64,000 bases of DNA from Butyrivibrio sp. YAB3001 (GTDB lineage: Bacteria > Bacillota > Clostridia > Lachnospirales > Lachnospiraceae). The notes under the pieces were generated by a model, which was not told the origin of the DNA, searched no databases, and was given only the letters and a program-made list of their open reading frames with translations. The position numbers and the translations under genes are program-made. The stretch lies in contig NZ_FOKR01000011.1 of the NCBI RefSeq assembly GCF_900112195.1, positions 91,120 to 155,119 of the forward strand, written 5' to 3'. Shown in pieces: positions 7,108 to 16,469 of the stretch; position 1 is the stretch's first letter; the number at the start of each line of letters is the position of its first letter.

Positions 7108-9228
7108 ATGATGAGGAAAAAATCTATTATCTTATTGGCTGCGATGATTATTCCACTGATTTCATTAAATACATTTAGAACGAACTCTATAACTTGTTAT
7201 GCTGCTGAAACTGCGGCAAAGCAGCCGGTTGTAGGAGTAACGTATGTATTTGGTGAAAAGTCAAAATATGATTTTTCTGCACCAGAAAGCTCTGAAGCAA
7301 CATCTAAGGATAATACATATGGTTCGTTTGAAATCTCTGGCGATATTTCTAATACAACGACCAAGGATGGGATGCCGTCTTATGGAGTTAATGGTGGTAA
7401 TTTGCAGTTTATATATACCTACGATGATACTATGCTTAATGCTACCGGAGCGCAGGAACATTTTGTCGATGATAAGACAAAGACTATAAATGATATAACT
7501 TTAGATAATGACATTTTAAAGGGTGCATTAGTATTACAAACATCTAAAGATGGAAAAGTATGGTATACGGTACCAAATGAAACAGAAACCAATTTATTTG
7601 CAACTGATAAAGTTAGAACTGAGTCGTTCTATACTACTACGGACACACAGTTAATGAATGGTTGCTATTACAGGATAATAATAGCTTATAAGACTGAGAA
7701 GACAGTTGGGACTAATAAAATATTGTTTGTAAAGACAGATGATAAGGAATATCACAAGTACGCTGAGGTATATTCTTTCTACGCATATGATGCTACCGCG
7801 GTAAAAGTAAAAGTCCCAGAGGATGATAACCGTATGAATATGGGCAAGGTAGTAAGGTGCACTGATTATGATTCATATGGTGGAGCAAAAGACATAGATA
7901 ATGAGGATCCGCACTCTGGATGGTCTATTGGCTCATTTTTCGTTGGTGGTTATACAGATAGTGTGGTTGACTCACAGACTAAAAGAACAGTATTTCTAAA
8001 GAACAACGGAGATCGTATCAGTCTGTGGTTTGATTTGGAGCAAAATATAAATCAATGCAGAAATAACCCGGATATAAAGATTGTTGCTGATACTAAGGGC
8101 TATGATAAGGGATTTGATGTGCCTGGTGGTGTTAATGAGACAATGGATTTTGGTAAAGGCGTCCTTATGATCAGGCAGAAATATAAGGACAATACATATT
8201 CTGATCCACAGGTATATACAAACTTTCTTGAGGCGGGAGCATCTCCGGATGCTACGACCAAGGTCGACTTGTTTGAAGAAGGCGATTATGAAGTTGCTTT
8301 GGATTACGCCGTAAAATATAACAAAACAAAACTGTTTGGAAAGACTATAGCTCCGCAGACTAATCACTACAGAATTGCATTTGAATTTGAGGTTCGAAAT
8401 GGTAATACGTTGGTGTTCTTGAAAGATACTGCAACAGGGTCGGATCTTTCTAATGGTTCAATAACTGAGAATGGATTTTATATTGACCTGGCAAATTCTC
8501 AGTACCTGAAAGTTCACGTAAAACGTGAAGTGCTCAAGGATGGGTTTGACGGTCTTTCTGAAGATACTAAATTTAATAGCAGTGCGACAAATGGGGATAG
8601 ATTCACCAAAGAAGGGGTATATACAGTTACCGTATCAAATCAATACAACAACGCTTCAACTGAAAAGCGAATATATGTAGGTAAGGACAATATACTTAAG
8701 GCCTATATGGTTACTGGGCTGTCAATATCAGAAATACAAGAGCAGCTAGAATTAGGTGCAACTATTGAAGATGATGGTACATTGATACCTCCGCCGGAAC
8801 CAGAACCGGAACCGGAGCCAGAACCTGAGCTGACAGCTGAACAGGATAATGGTGTCGAAGGAGCTGCTACGGATTCATCATTAGGAAATACTAGCGTCAC
8901 TGAAAATGCTCAAACATCTGAGAATACTAAGTCTACACCAAAAGAAACAGTTGGACAGGATTCCTCCATTGAGAATAAGGCATCTACAGGTAAAGGTAAC
9001 GATGAGAAAAAAGAAATCATGAATGATAAAAAGGATGAAAAGGGGAAAACACCGAAATTACCTGTTGTACCGATTTCAATTGGGATAGTTATACTGGGAT
9101 TTGTTGCATGGAAGAGAAAAGAATTAGTTGCTCTTTTTTCATCGAAAGATCAAGAACAGAAAGAAAACCACATAAACAATGATGCTGCAGTTAGCAACGA
9201 AAGTGATAAGGAGGACGAGAATAAATGA
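7108..9228 (+). CDS. Large secreted, membrane-anchored surface protein
   Basis: The 706-residue protein has a signal peptide (residues about 1-31), a long extracellular beta-rich region, a Pro-Glu repeat (about 562-572, encoded at 8791-8829), a Ser/Thr/Lys-rich spacer, a C-terminal membrane helix (about 650-670) and a charged cytoplasmic tail. No LPxTG sorting motif was seen. Its stop overlaps the start of the toxin-like lipoprotein in an ATGA, so the two are translated together. The function is unrecognised. Surface exposure beside a toxin suggests adhesion, delivery or display, which is inference. Confidence 0.75.
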   Translation: MMRKKSIILLAAMIIPLISLNTFRTNSITCYAAETAAKQPVVGVTYVFGEKSKYDFSAPESSEATSKDNTYGSFEISGDISNTTTKDGMPSYGVNGGNLQFIYTYDDTMLNATGAQEHFVDDKTKTINDITLDNDILKGALVLQTSKDGKVWYTVPNETETNLFATDKVRTESFYTTTDTQLMNGCYYRIIIAYKTEKTVGTNKILFVKTDDKEYHKYAEVYSFYAYDATAVKVKVPEDDNRMNMGKVVRCTDYDSYGGAKDIDNEDPHSGWSIGSFFVGGYTDSVVDSQTKRTVFLKNNGDRISLWFDLEQNINQCRNNPDIKIVADTKGYDKGFDVPGGVNETMDFGKGVLMIRQKYKDNTYSDPQVYTNFLEAGASPDATTKVDLFEEGDYEVALDYAVKYNKTKLFGKTIAPQTNHYRIAFEFEVRNGNTLVFLKDTATGSDLSNGSITENGFYIDLANSQYLKVHVKREVLKDGFDGLSEDTKFNSSATNGDRFTKEGVYTVTVSNQYNNASTEKRIYVGKDNILKAYMVTGLSISEIQEQLELGATIEDDGTLIPPPEPEPEPEPEPELTAEQDNGVEGAATDSSLGNTSVTENAQTSENTKSTPKETVGQDSSIENKASTGKGNDEKKEIMNDKKDEKGKTPKLPVVPISIGIVILGFVAWKRKELVALFSSKDQEQKENHINNDAAVSNESDKEDENK

Positions 9229-10484
9229 AAAAGTCAATTGCCCTTATCTTAAGTATGGTACTAGTTCTGACTGGTTGTGCATCACCAGTCTCCGAAAGTA
9301 ATAATGAAGCTGTTAATATGGCATCCGAGGAATCTGCGACAATAGAGACAGCAGTTAACAATGTGGATGAAACAGTACCAGAAGAGACAGAAATTCATTC
9401 GGAAACTGCTACAACGAATGCTGAGAACTTATCATTTTCAGGATTGGATGATGAAGAGTTACTTACTTATGTCCAGAATAAAGTATATTCTGATGTGGTG
9501 AGCGGGCTTAATAGTGATGAATACTTTGTCGAAAATGTAGAAGCTATTTATGTTTCCGAAGAGTATATAGAGGAACTGACATATAACTCACAATCAAACA
9601 TTTTCTTTGGATACACTCTCGATGAATTAAATAATATGTTCCAGGGTTCTCGCTACATCTTTACCGTAGATGATAATGGTCAGACGGTAGTGCAGGAGAT
9701 GGAAACATTTTATGATGATTCTGCTCAAAAAATGCTTGAGAACGTAGCTATAGGCAGCGGGGTTATACTCTTATGTGTAACAGTGTCAGTTGTATCAGGA
9801 GGTCTTGGAGCGCCTGCAGTTAGCATGATATTTATGGCTAGTGCTAAGACCGGAACTGCATTTGCACTTTCATCTGCTGTTTTGGGTGGCGCTGCCACGG
9901 CTATAACAACTGGATATCAGACTTCTGATGTAGAGCAGGCATTTGAGCAGGGGATGTATGCGGCCAGCGAAGGTTTTAAATGGGGCGCTATATCGGGAGC
10001 AATTGTAGGTGGCGTTAGTGAAGGCACTGCGCTCTATGGAGCAGCAAAGCAGACAAACTTCACTATGAACCAGTATGCAAAGATTCAGCAGGAGACAGGA
10101 TATCCTCTAGATGTAATCAAAGAATTCCATAGTATGGAAGAGTATCAGGTATTTAAAGACGCCAATTTAAAGTCTACTATGGTAGGCAATAAATCTGCAT
10201 TGGTACGAACAGATATAGATTTGATGCAAGTTGATGCAAAGGGCCGAACGAATCTTGAGAGAATGAGACAAGGATTAGCTCCTCAGGATTCGAATGGAGT
10301 ATCTTATCAGCTTCATCACATCGGCCAGAAAAAAGATGGCACATTAGCAATTCTTTCTGAGGCAGAACATGACAATCCTGCTTTGCACGGCTTCCTTGAA
10401 AGAACAGAAGCTCATGCACCTGGCAATAACTGGGATGCTGAAAGGAAAGCTTTTTGGGAAGCATATGCAGCCATGGTTGGTTAA
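9225..10484 (+). CDS. Lipoprotein with C-terminal LHH (HNH/ENDO VII) nuclease toxin domain
   Basis: The 419-residue protein starts with a lipoprotein signal (lipobox LTGC, Cys about residue 18), then an acidic low-complexity spacer, a Gly/Ala-rich hydrophobic segment (about 175-275) and a C-terminal domain. In that domain 'GRTNLERMRQGLAP', 'LHHIGQ' (Leu-His-His at 363-365) and the terminal 'FWEAYAA' match the LHH group of HNH/ENDO VII nuclease toxins. The neighbour at 10501 looks like an immunity protein, giving a polymorphic toxin pair. A lipoprotein N-terminus instead of an export domain is unusual. Confidence 0.82.
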   Translation: MKKSIALILSMVLVLTGCASPVSESNNEAVNMASEESATIETAVNNVDETVPEETEIHSETATTNAENLSFSGLDDEELLTYVQNKVYSDVVSGLNSDEYFVENVEAIYVSEEYIEELTYNSQSNIFFGYTLDELNNMFQGSRYIFTVDDNGQTVVQEMETFYDDSAQKMLENVAIGSGVILLCVTVSVVSGGLGAPAVSMIFMASAKTGTAFALSSAVLGGAATAITTGYQTSDVEQAFEQGMYAASEGFKWGAISGAIVGGVSEGTALYGAAKQTNFTMNQYAKIQQETGYPLDVIKEFHSMEEYQVFKDANLKSTMVGNKSALVRTDIDLMQVDAKGRTNLERMRQGLAPQDSNGVSYQLHHIGQKKDGTLAILSEAEHDNPALHGFLERTEAHAPGNNWDAERKAFWEAYAAMVG

Positions 10485-10500
10485 TTGGGAGGTACGAACT

Positions 10501-10899
10501 ATGAGTAAAATAACAGAAGCATTTGAGAATAAAAGAAACTTTTATAGTGAAAAAGGTGCCTCATCCGAAGAAATAATAGATGCTGAGAAAAAGCTTGAAG
10601 TCAAATTTGCTGATGATTATAAAGAGTATCTTAAGCTTTATGGATCGGTTTCTTGTGCTGGTCATGAATTGACTGGAATTAGCGCAGACGCCAATCTGGA
10701 TGTAGTGAATGCTACATTAAAGCAGTATAAGAAAAATCCAAATGTTAACGAACCGTTCTATGTTATCGAAGATACTCATATGGATGGAATAGTAATATGG
10801 CAGACCGAATCAGGAGAAGTATTTCAGTCAGAGTATAAAGAAGCACCTTTGAAAGTATATGGTTCCTTAGCGGAATATGTTTCCTCTTTTGAGAATTGA
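10501..10899 (+). CDS. SUKH/SMI1-KNR4-type immunity protein
   Basis: The 132-residue acidic protein carries the SUKH pattern: 'GASSEEIIDAEKKLEVKFADDYKEYLKLYG', then 'GHELTGISA', a central 'PFYVIEDTHMDGIVIWQT' and the terminal 'APLKVYGSLAEYVSSF'. SUKH proteins neutralise nuclease toxins in cis, which fits its position 16 bases after the LHH toxin gene. ATG 10501 follows GGGAGG (10488-10493). An upstream in-frame start inside the toxin gene has no ribosome site. Confidence 0.85.
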   Translation: MSKITEAFENKRNFYSEKGASSEEIIDAEKKLEVKFADDYKEYLKLYGSVSCAGHELTGISADANLDVVNATLKQYKKNPNVNEPFYVIEDTHMDGIVIWQTESGEVFQSEYKEAPLKVYGSLAEYVSSFEN

Positions 10900-10944
10900 T
10901 GAAAACCTCTTCCGATATAAGTGAAGTAATAATTGGAGATTATT

Positions 10945-11182
10945 ATGAGCGAATACTATTGTCCTAATTGTGGAGCGGATCCAGTTTATGAGAGGCGGAA
11001 AGCTTAGAAAAGTAAGATTTGAGTATTCCGGATATGCTGTGGAAGCTGTACTTGATAGACTTCCTACGGCACAAATAATCAATGAATATGAAGGGAAATA
11101 TACGGTTGAAGCAGAGGTTTTTGGAGATGGGATAGATATGTGGTTGAAAAGCCAAGGCGAAAATGTGCAGGTATTGAAATGA
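10945..11182 (+). pseudogene. WYL-domain protein remnant fused to a zinc-ribbon start
   Basis: ATG 10945 begins a 21-codon frame with a zinc-ribbon start (YYCPNCGAD) that stops at 11008. From about 10985, in another frame, 'LRKVRFEYSGYAVEAVLDRLPTAQII' to 'GIDMWLKSQGENVQVLK' (stop 11182) matches the C-terminal part of WYL-domain regulators. No N-terminal DNA-binding half is present. This looks like a scrambled regulator remnant rather than an active gene, though a short WYL peptide from GTG 10970 is possible. Confidence 0.55.
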
Positions 11183-11229
11183 GCCTGTGATTCTGGGTGA
11201 TTATAATGCAACGAATTTAGGAGGCTAAT

Positions 11230-12639
11230 ATGGGTGGGAAAATTGAAAATATTACAATACAGGGTATAGGCGGTACTGTGGATACGATTAATCAGATGCG
11301 CTTGGACCAGTATTTAAACAACTTAAAGATTCAAAATACAAATTTAGAAAAGGCAATTGAGGAATTAAGTAAGGCTAGAGACTTTTTAGGATCACCAGAA
11401 CACATATTAGGAACAATGGCAACCAAACATGGAGAGGTAGCAGAGGTTTTTGACGTACGATTTGGAAATGCTGATAGGATTATCCGAGGAGAAGATCCCA
11501 ATTTTACTTTTGATGGTGTTGGAAGAACTGCTGCAGAAGATTATCTGAAAAATTACCTTCCGATACAATCAAAGTTTGTGCAAAGTAATTTATCTATAGA
11601 TGCTGTAATTAATCATCTTAAGGATTATCCTGACTTTGTAGAAAAAGGAGGTAGTTACTGTATTCCAAAGGACTTTTATGAACAAATAGAAATATGGAGA
11701 AAACTATCACCTGAAGAGTTGACTAAATTACCTGCATCAGAAGGAGGACGGCTTGCAAGAAATGTTATAAGTCGTGTTCATGAGTTAGAAGACAAGGCGG
11801 GAAAATCATTTGCAGAAGTTGTCGAGCCTTCTCAGTGTAACTATGACCAGGTTCAACTTAATTGTGCTGGAAATACTATAGATGGCAAAGAAAATGAAAT
11901 TATCGAGGTAGATAATAAGTTAAGAGAAAAGTATTGGGAGATGTCCAGGGCTTCTGTAACAGAAGGGTTGAAAATGGCAGGAATAGCTGCTGCTATTTCT
12001 GGTGTCATTTCGTTTTCAGTTTCTCTAATAAGTGTGATGAAAGGGCAGAATAAAAACATTTCAGAACTGACCAAAGAAGATTGGATGGACATACTGAAAC
12101 AAACTGGCATTGGAGTGGTAAAAGGAGGTGTTTCTGGAGGTGCTATTTATATATTAACAAATGTCGCTGGAGTGTCAGCGCCATTGGCTGCTGGTATTGT
12201 GTCTGGCACACTTGGAATAGCTACTGAAGCAGTTCGCCTTTATAGAAAAGAAATTACACTGGATGACTTTATTTATAATGCAATTGATGTTGCTACGGAA
12301 GCGGCTGTTAGTGCGGCTGGTGCTTTTGCGGGACAGCTTTTAATACCAGTACCTGTATTAGGCGCAATTATAGGATCTATGGTGACAACTGCTATTTTGG
12401 GCATGATTAAAAAATATATTTTTGGTGGGGGATTTTATGAACTTGTCAAGCAAGCTCATAAAGAAAAGGAGTTTTCCGATGAATATAAACCTCTAGTTGA
12501 GGCATTTGAACAGGCAAGTAGTGAGTGGGAACGATTAGAAAAGGAAATAACAAATATGCTCAGGCCGTATATAAATGCTAGTGAATCGGTATTCGAAAGG
12601 AAAGTTGAAAACTTGAGCAACTATATAGAGGGGATTTAA
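11230..12639 (+). CDS. Membrane protein of the GTPase cluster, unknown family
   Basis: The 469-residue protein has a soluble helical N-terminal half (about residues 1-240) and a C-terminal half with three Gly/Ala-rich hydrophobic blocks (about 245-270, 293-340 and 358-405), then a charged helical tail. The blocks resemble glycine-zipper or hairpin-type membrane segments rather than a transporter. ATG 11230 follows AGGAGG. The next gene starts two bases after its stop, so the two form an operon with the GTPases. The protein was not recognised. A membrane-acting partner or effector of the GTPases is an inference. Confidence 0.65.
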   Translation: MGGKIENITIQGIGGTVDTINQMRLDQYLNNLKIQNTNLEKAIEELSKARDFLGSPEHILGTMATKHGEVAEVFDVRFGNADRIIRGEDPNFTFDGVGRTAAEDYLKNYLPIQSKFVQSNLSIDAVINHLKDYPDFVEKGGSYCIPKDFYEQIEIWRKLSPEELTKLPASEGGRLARNVISRVHELEDKAGKSFAEVVEPSQCNYDQVQLNCAGNTIDGKENEIIEVDNKLREKYWEMSRASVTEGLKMAGIAAAISGVISFSVSLISVMKGQNKNISELTKEDWMDILKQTGIGVVKGGVSGGAIYILTNVAGVSAPLAAGIVSGTLGIATEAVRLYRKEITLDDFIYNAIDVATEAAVSAAGAFAGQLLIPVPVLGAIIGSMVTTAILGMIKKYIFGGGFYELVKQAHKEKEFSDEYKPLVEAFEQASSEWERLEKEITNMLRPYINASESVFERKVENLSNYIEGI

Positions 12640-12641
12640 AT

Positions 12642-14117
12642 ATGAGTGAAATAGCTAATAATCTTGAACAGAGAGCAAATGAATTTGTGATGGAATGCAA
12701 GAATTATCCTGATGAAGAAATTAGTAAGATAGTAGCTGGAATGGTTGCAATAATAGAAGGTAATGAAGCAACGTACGAACGTATGAAAAATCAGAAATGG
12801 TTTGAACGCATTTGGTATGGGCTTACTTTACAAAATAAGGCAACTGTAAAGGAAATGCATGCAAAACGCGAAGAGCTTACCAAATATACCGTTAGAATTA
12901 TAGTTAAGATGAATATGATTCTAGCAGAGCATGGTAATTGTATTTTCGATTTATATAGAGCAGTTGCAATTGTTAGAAGAGATATTGATTTACTTACAGA
13001 TCAGGTTTCTGCTCTTGCACAAAAATTAAATGAGAAAATAATAAGTGTCGATCAGTATTATTTTTTAATTAATGAAATACGCAATCGAAAATTCAGTGTT
13101 GAAACACCTTTATTAAGCTTGATTAATATATTGTCTTTTATTGACAGTCGTGCATCAAAAGATAAGGCTAAGCTCGTCCAGTTAAAAGAAACTATGGAAG
13201 AGATGGGATTTGATTTTTCTAAGGAAGTAACAGTATCACATTACGCCGAAGAAATTCTTTCATTACCAAAAGAAAGTGTGGGTAGAATATTACTATTTTG
13301 CCAAAATTTTGCAAATAGAAGTCGCTTTATGGCATTTACTTGCTCTCTAATGGAAAACTATTTCTACCAGTGGGAGTCAGAAAGACATTTATCAAAGGCT
13401 AATGGAGAAGCTTTATCGCTTGCGCTAAATAGTAATAATCTACATGCATCAGATACATGTATAATTGGAGAACTTTTTGATGATATAACAAAGGAATTAC
13501 CGAATGAATTTGATATTGTAGATATTTCATTTCAGGAAATATCTACGGAAATTCCTGCAAGACGTTTTACTAGAAAATCGACTAAGGCATTGAATATTAT
13601 TGTTACAGGGACAGCTGGTGCAGGAAAGACTACGCTAATCAATTCGATTTTTGGGTGGAATTGTGAAGTTACGGGACAAGTGAAACAATCAGTAAGTAAA
13701 TACTCAAATGACGAAGATAGTTTATGCTTATTTGAAACTGCAGGATTTTATTTTGATAATGTGGTAAACGATGAGATATTTAGGAGTATTGAGCAACTTA
13801 AACACCAACATGATAATTGTGTTGTTTGGTATTGTATTAATTCTCGTGGAAATCGGGTGGACACTCCATTTATTGAACGTATTTATGGCATAAAACTTCC
13901 TATAGTTATTGTTCTTACTCAATCTATCATTGAAGACAATTTATTAGAGAACGAAATAAAGCAAATGATACAGAGTAGAAATATGAGTAAAGTAAACTGT
14001 GTTTCAGTGGTTGCGAAAGAATATGAGAAACCTGCCAAAGTGCCAGTAGAAGGCTTGGAGGATTTGATTGATTCTACGATTGGTATAAGCAGTTGCGATA
14101 ATTCAAATATAGGGTGA
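12642..14117 (+). CDS. Helical protein with C-terminal P-loop GTPase domain (cluster GTPase 1)
   Basis: The 491-residue protein has a helical N-terminal region of about 310 residues with no recognised domain, then a GTPase domain with Walker A GTAGAGKT at about residues 323-330. The G3 motif reads E-T-A-G instead of D-x-x-G. The G4 position reads VLTQS and lacks the usual N/TKxD aspartate. 'VVWYCINSRGNR' matches a motif shared by the next two GTPases. It may be a degenerate or regulatory GTPase of the cluster. Confidence 0.7.
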   Translation: MSEIANNLEQRANEFVMECKNYPDEEISKIVAGMVAIIEGNEATYERMKNQKWFERIWYGLTLQNKATVKEMHAKREELTKYTVRIIVKMNMILAEHGNCIFDLYRAVAIVRRDIDLLTDQVSALAQKLNEKIISVDQYYFLINEIRNRKFSVETPLLSLINILSFIDSRASKDKAKLVQLKETMEEMGFDFSKEVTVSHYAEEILSLPKESVGRILLFCQNFANRSRFMAFTCSLMENYFYQWESERHLSKANGEALSLALNSNNLHASDTCIIGELFDDITKELPNEFDIVDISFQEISTEIPARRFTRKSTKALNIIVTGTAGAGKTTLINSIFGWNCEVTGQVKQSVSKYSNDEDSLCLFETAGFYFDNVVNDEIFRSIEQLKHQHDNCVVWYCINSRGNRVDTPFIERIYGIKLPIVIVLTQSIIEDNLLENEIKQMIQSRNMSKVNCVSVVAKEYEKPAKVPVEGLEDLIDSTIGISSCDNSNIG

Positions 14118-14210
14118 AGTTTTTAGGAAAGTAAAATTATAAGACTGGGATGTGTATTTGGAGAAATAATTGGATTTTTGATACTTTCATATTTGCTCTA
14201 GAGGGAAAAA

Positions 14211-15248
14211 ATGAATAATGTCAACATAGTGGTAATGGGAAAAACAGGCTTTGGAAAAAGCACACTAATTAATGCAGTATTGAGCGAGGAAGTTGCGGCC
14301 ACTGGAACTGGACATGCAATAACTAAAAAAAATGAAAAGTACAGCAAACAGGTAGACTTGCCGTTAGGTAAGAAGAATGCGTTGGTTAGTTGTAATTTGA
14401 ATATGTATGACACGGTTGGGTTAGAAATTGATAATTCGATCACTGAACAAACGCTTGAGAACATAAAGGAAGAAATCGAGCGTACGAAGCAAGGTTTGGC
14501 GGTAAACGATATTTATGTTGTTTGGTTTTGTGTTAATGATAGGAGTAATCGATTTGAGTCTTATGAGATTGAGCTTATAAAAAAACTTTCGATAGATTAT
14601 GAAATACCATTTATCATTGTCCTTACTCAGTGCATTTCGGAAGATGAAGGAGAATTGCCAAGGCAAATTAGAAGAAATCTACCTGACATTCCGATGCAGA
14701 AAGTGTTGGCTAAGGATTATTCTACAAGAGGTGGAAAGGTAGAGGCTTTTGGAGTTAATGATTTACTGAAAAAAAGCATAAATGATTATAAAAAACTTCG
14801 GGTAAAAATATTAGAACAGAAAATTGATAATCTAGATGAAAATCGTAAATTAAGAATTGAGCAGATTGAAAGTAGAGGAAAGGCAGTTGTTTCAGGTTAT
14901 TCGTCGGCTGCGAAAAAAATTGGATTTGTACCTGGAGGATGTATTCCGATTGTCCATGGTATGTGTATAAAAATGATTTCTGATCTTAATGGAATTGCTG
15001 GAATAAAGTCAGGAGGAGATCTGGCTGCTGAGGTTTTTGCACTTATTACATTCGGGATAATTGCATCACCATTTATGGCTGTTCCGTTAGTAAGTTCGTT
15101 GATCGCGTCTATTTACGTTGAAACTGTTGGTGATTTTTACTTGGAAGCTTTGGTTAAAGTTATTCATTTGTCTACAGATAAAGAATTAAAAGATAATGAG
15201 CTGATAAAGAAAAGACTTAAAGAAGAGCTTTCAAAGTTAAAAAAGTAG
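14211..15248 (+). CDS. P-loop GTPase with C-terminal membrane segment (cluster GTPase 2)
   Basis: The 345-residue protein has Walker A GKTGFGKST near residues 9-17, a G2-like Thr in 'AATGTGHAIT', G3 'YDTVGLE' and G4-like 'VLTQC'. 'VVWFCVNDRSNR' is the cluster motif. After about residue 225 a hydrophobic C-terminal region (GFVPGGCIPIVHGMCIKMI ... ITFGIIASPFMAVPLVSSLIASIYVETVG) resembles DUF697-type membrane-associated GTPases. It would act at the membrane, probably with the protein at 11230. Confidence 0.75.
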   Translation: MNNVNIVVMGKTGFGKSTLINAVLSEEVAATGTGHAITKKNEKYSKQVDLPLGKKNALVSCNLNMYDTVGLEIDNSITEQTLENIKEEIERTKQGLAVNDIYVVWFCVNDRSNRFESYEIELIKKLSIDYEIPFIIVLTQCISEDEGELPRQIRRNLPDIPMQKVLAKDYSTRGGKVEAFGVNDLLKKSINDYKKLRVKILEQKIDNLDENRKLRIEQIESRGKAVVSGYSSAAKKIGFVPGGCIPIVHGMCIKMISDLNGIAGIKSGGDLAAEVFALITFGIIASPFMAVPLVSSLIASIYVETVGDFYLEALVKVIHLSTDKELKDNELIKKRLKEELSKLKK

Positions 15249-15259
15249 GAGGATGAATA

Positions 15260-16456
15260 ATGGCTAGTGTTACTGGTGAGCAAAAGTTCAATCAGAAAAA
15301 AGATGAGCTCGAAAAGAATTTAGATGAGAGATTAAATGCAGATAATTTACCTGATGCAAACATCATGGTTGTAGGAATTACTGGAACAGGGAAAAGCACT
15401 TTGATAAATGCGGTATTTGGTAGTGAACTGGCAGCAACTGGAAGCGGACAACCAGTAACAGACCATATATCAGAATATAAGAGCAATGATACTCATATAA
15501 ATATTTGGGATACTATTGGGTTGGAATTGGATTCTGAAAAGACAAAAGAATCAATTAAATCAATACGAGCAAAAATTGCATCTAAAGCGGAGTCTGAGGA
15601 TCCGTACGATAGAATACATGCTATATGGTATTGTATTAATTCGGGAAGTAATCGTTATCAAGGTGCAGAGCTAGAATTTATAAAGGAGCTGTATACTATT
15701 GGAGTTCCGTTTATTATAGTGTTGACACAATGTTCCGGAGATGAGGAAGAGGTGAATGCATTTGAAGCGGAAATTAAGAAAATCAATTCTTCGATGAACA
15801 TGGACGACATTAAAGTGGTTCAAGTACTGGCTTTGCCGGTTAAATATCGAGGACAAGCAGAACCAATTCCTGCGTTTGGACTAGATGAGTTAGTTAATGT
15901 AACTTTACAGCTACTACCTGACTTTATAAAAAGCGGTTTTATTGCTGCGCAAAAAGTTAGCCAAAACCAAAAACGAAGTGAATGTGAGGGAATTATATGT
16001 GAATATGTTAGGGCAGCACAATTAGATTTTTGGGATAGGGTGCCACTTGTTAATGTTGGAAGAACTGGTAGAAATATTATGAATATGTTTAGAAAGATTG
16101 GTGAGATGTATAATACGGTATTGTCCGAGGAGAGTATAAAAGAAATAATGGATAAATGTCACGTTGATAAAGAAAATAAATTCTTTGGGCTTATAAGTCC
16201 TATTGATATGGGATATAGTAAAAAAATAACTGCATTATTAGAGCAGAAAAAGGATGAAGGTTTTTCTGTTGAGGTATCTGATGTAGAAAGCAAATATCGC
16301 GCCGCAAGAATGATAGCTTTTTATGGATATACATTTGTGGATGCCATTGAAGAATTGTGGAGGAACTTGACAGAAGAACAACTTAAAAACGTTGATATGG
16401 TCGTAAGAGAACTTATTGGAATTATTAATGCCAAGCTGAAGGCACGTGTCAAATGA
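15260..16456 (+). CDS. P-loop GTPase (cluster GTPase 3)
   Basis: The 398-residue protein has Walker A GITGTGKST at about residues 38-46, 'AATGSGQPVT' as switch I, G3 'WDTIGLE', the cluster motif 'AIWYCINSGSNR' and G4-like 'VLTQC'. The C-terminal half (about 225-398) is mixed helical with a short hydrophobic stretch, and differs from GTPase 2. It starts 11 bases after the previous stop with its own AGGAGG. The G domain looks related to GIMAP/Era-like TRAFAC GTPases; a precise family was not recognised. Confidence 0.75.
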   Translation: MASVTGEQKFNQKKDELEKNLDERLNADNLPDANIMVVGITGTGKSTLINAVFGSELAATGSGQPVTDHISEYKSNDTHINIWDTIGLELDSEKTKESIKSIRAKIASKAESEDPYDRIHAIWYCINSGSNRYQGAELEFIKELYTIGVPFIIVLTQCSGDEEEVNAFEAEIKKINSSMNMDDIKVVQVLALPVKYRGQAEPIPAFGLDELVNVTLQLLPDFIKSGFIAAQKVSQNQKRSECEGIICEYVRAAQLDFWDRVPLVNVGRTGRNIMNMFRKIGEMYNTVLSEESIKEIMDKCHVDKENKFFGLISPIDMGYSKKITALLEQKKDEGFSVEVSDVESKYRAARMIAFYGYTFVDAIEELWRNLTEEQLKNVDMVVRELIGIINAKLKARVK

Positions 16457-16469
16457 AAGGAGATTTACT

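Noticed and set aside
8791..8829. Simple CCGGAA-type repeat.
   Set aside because: It encodes a Pro-Glu spacer in the surface protein and is ordinary low-complexity coding DNA.
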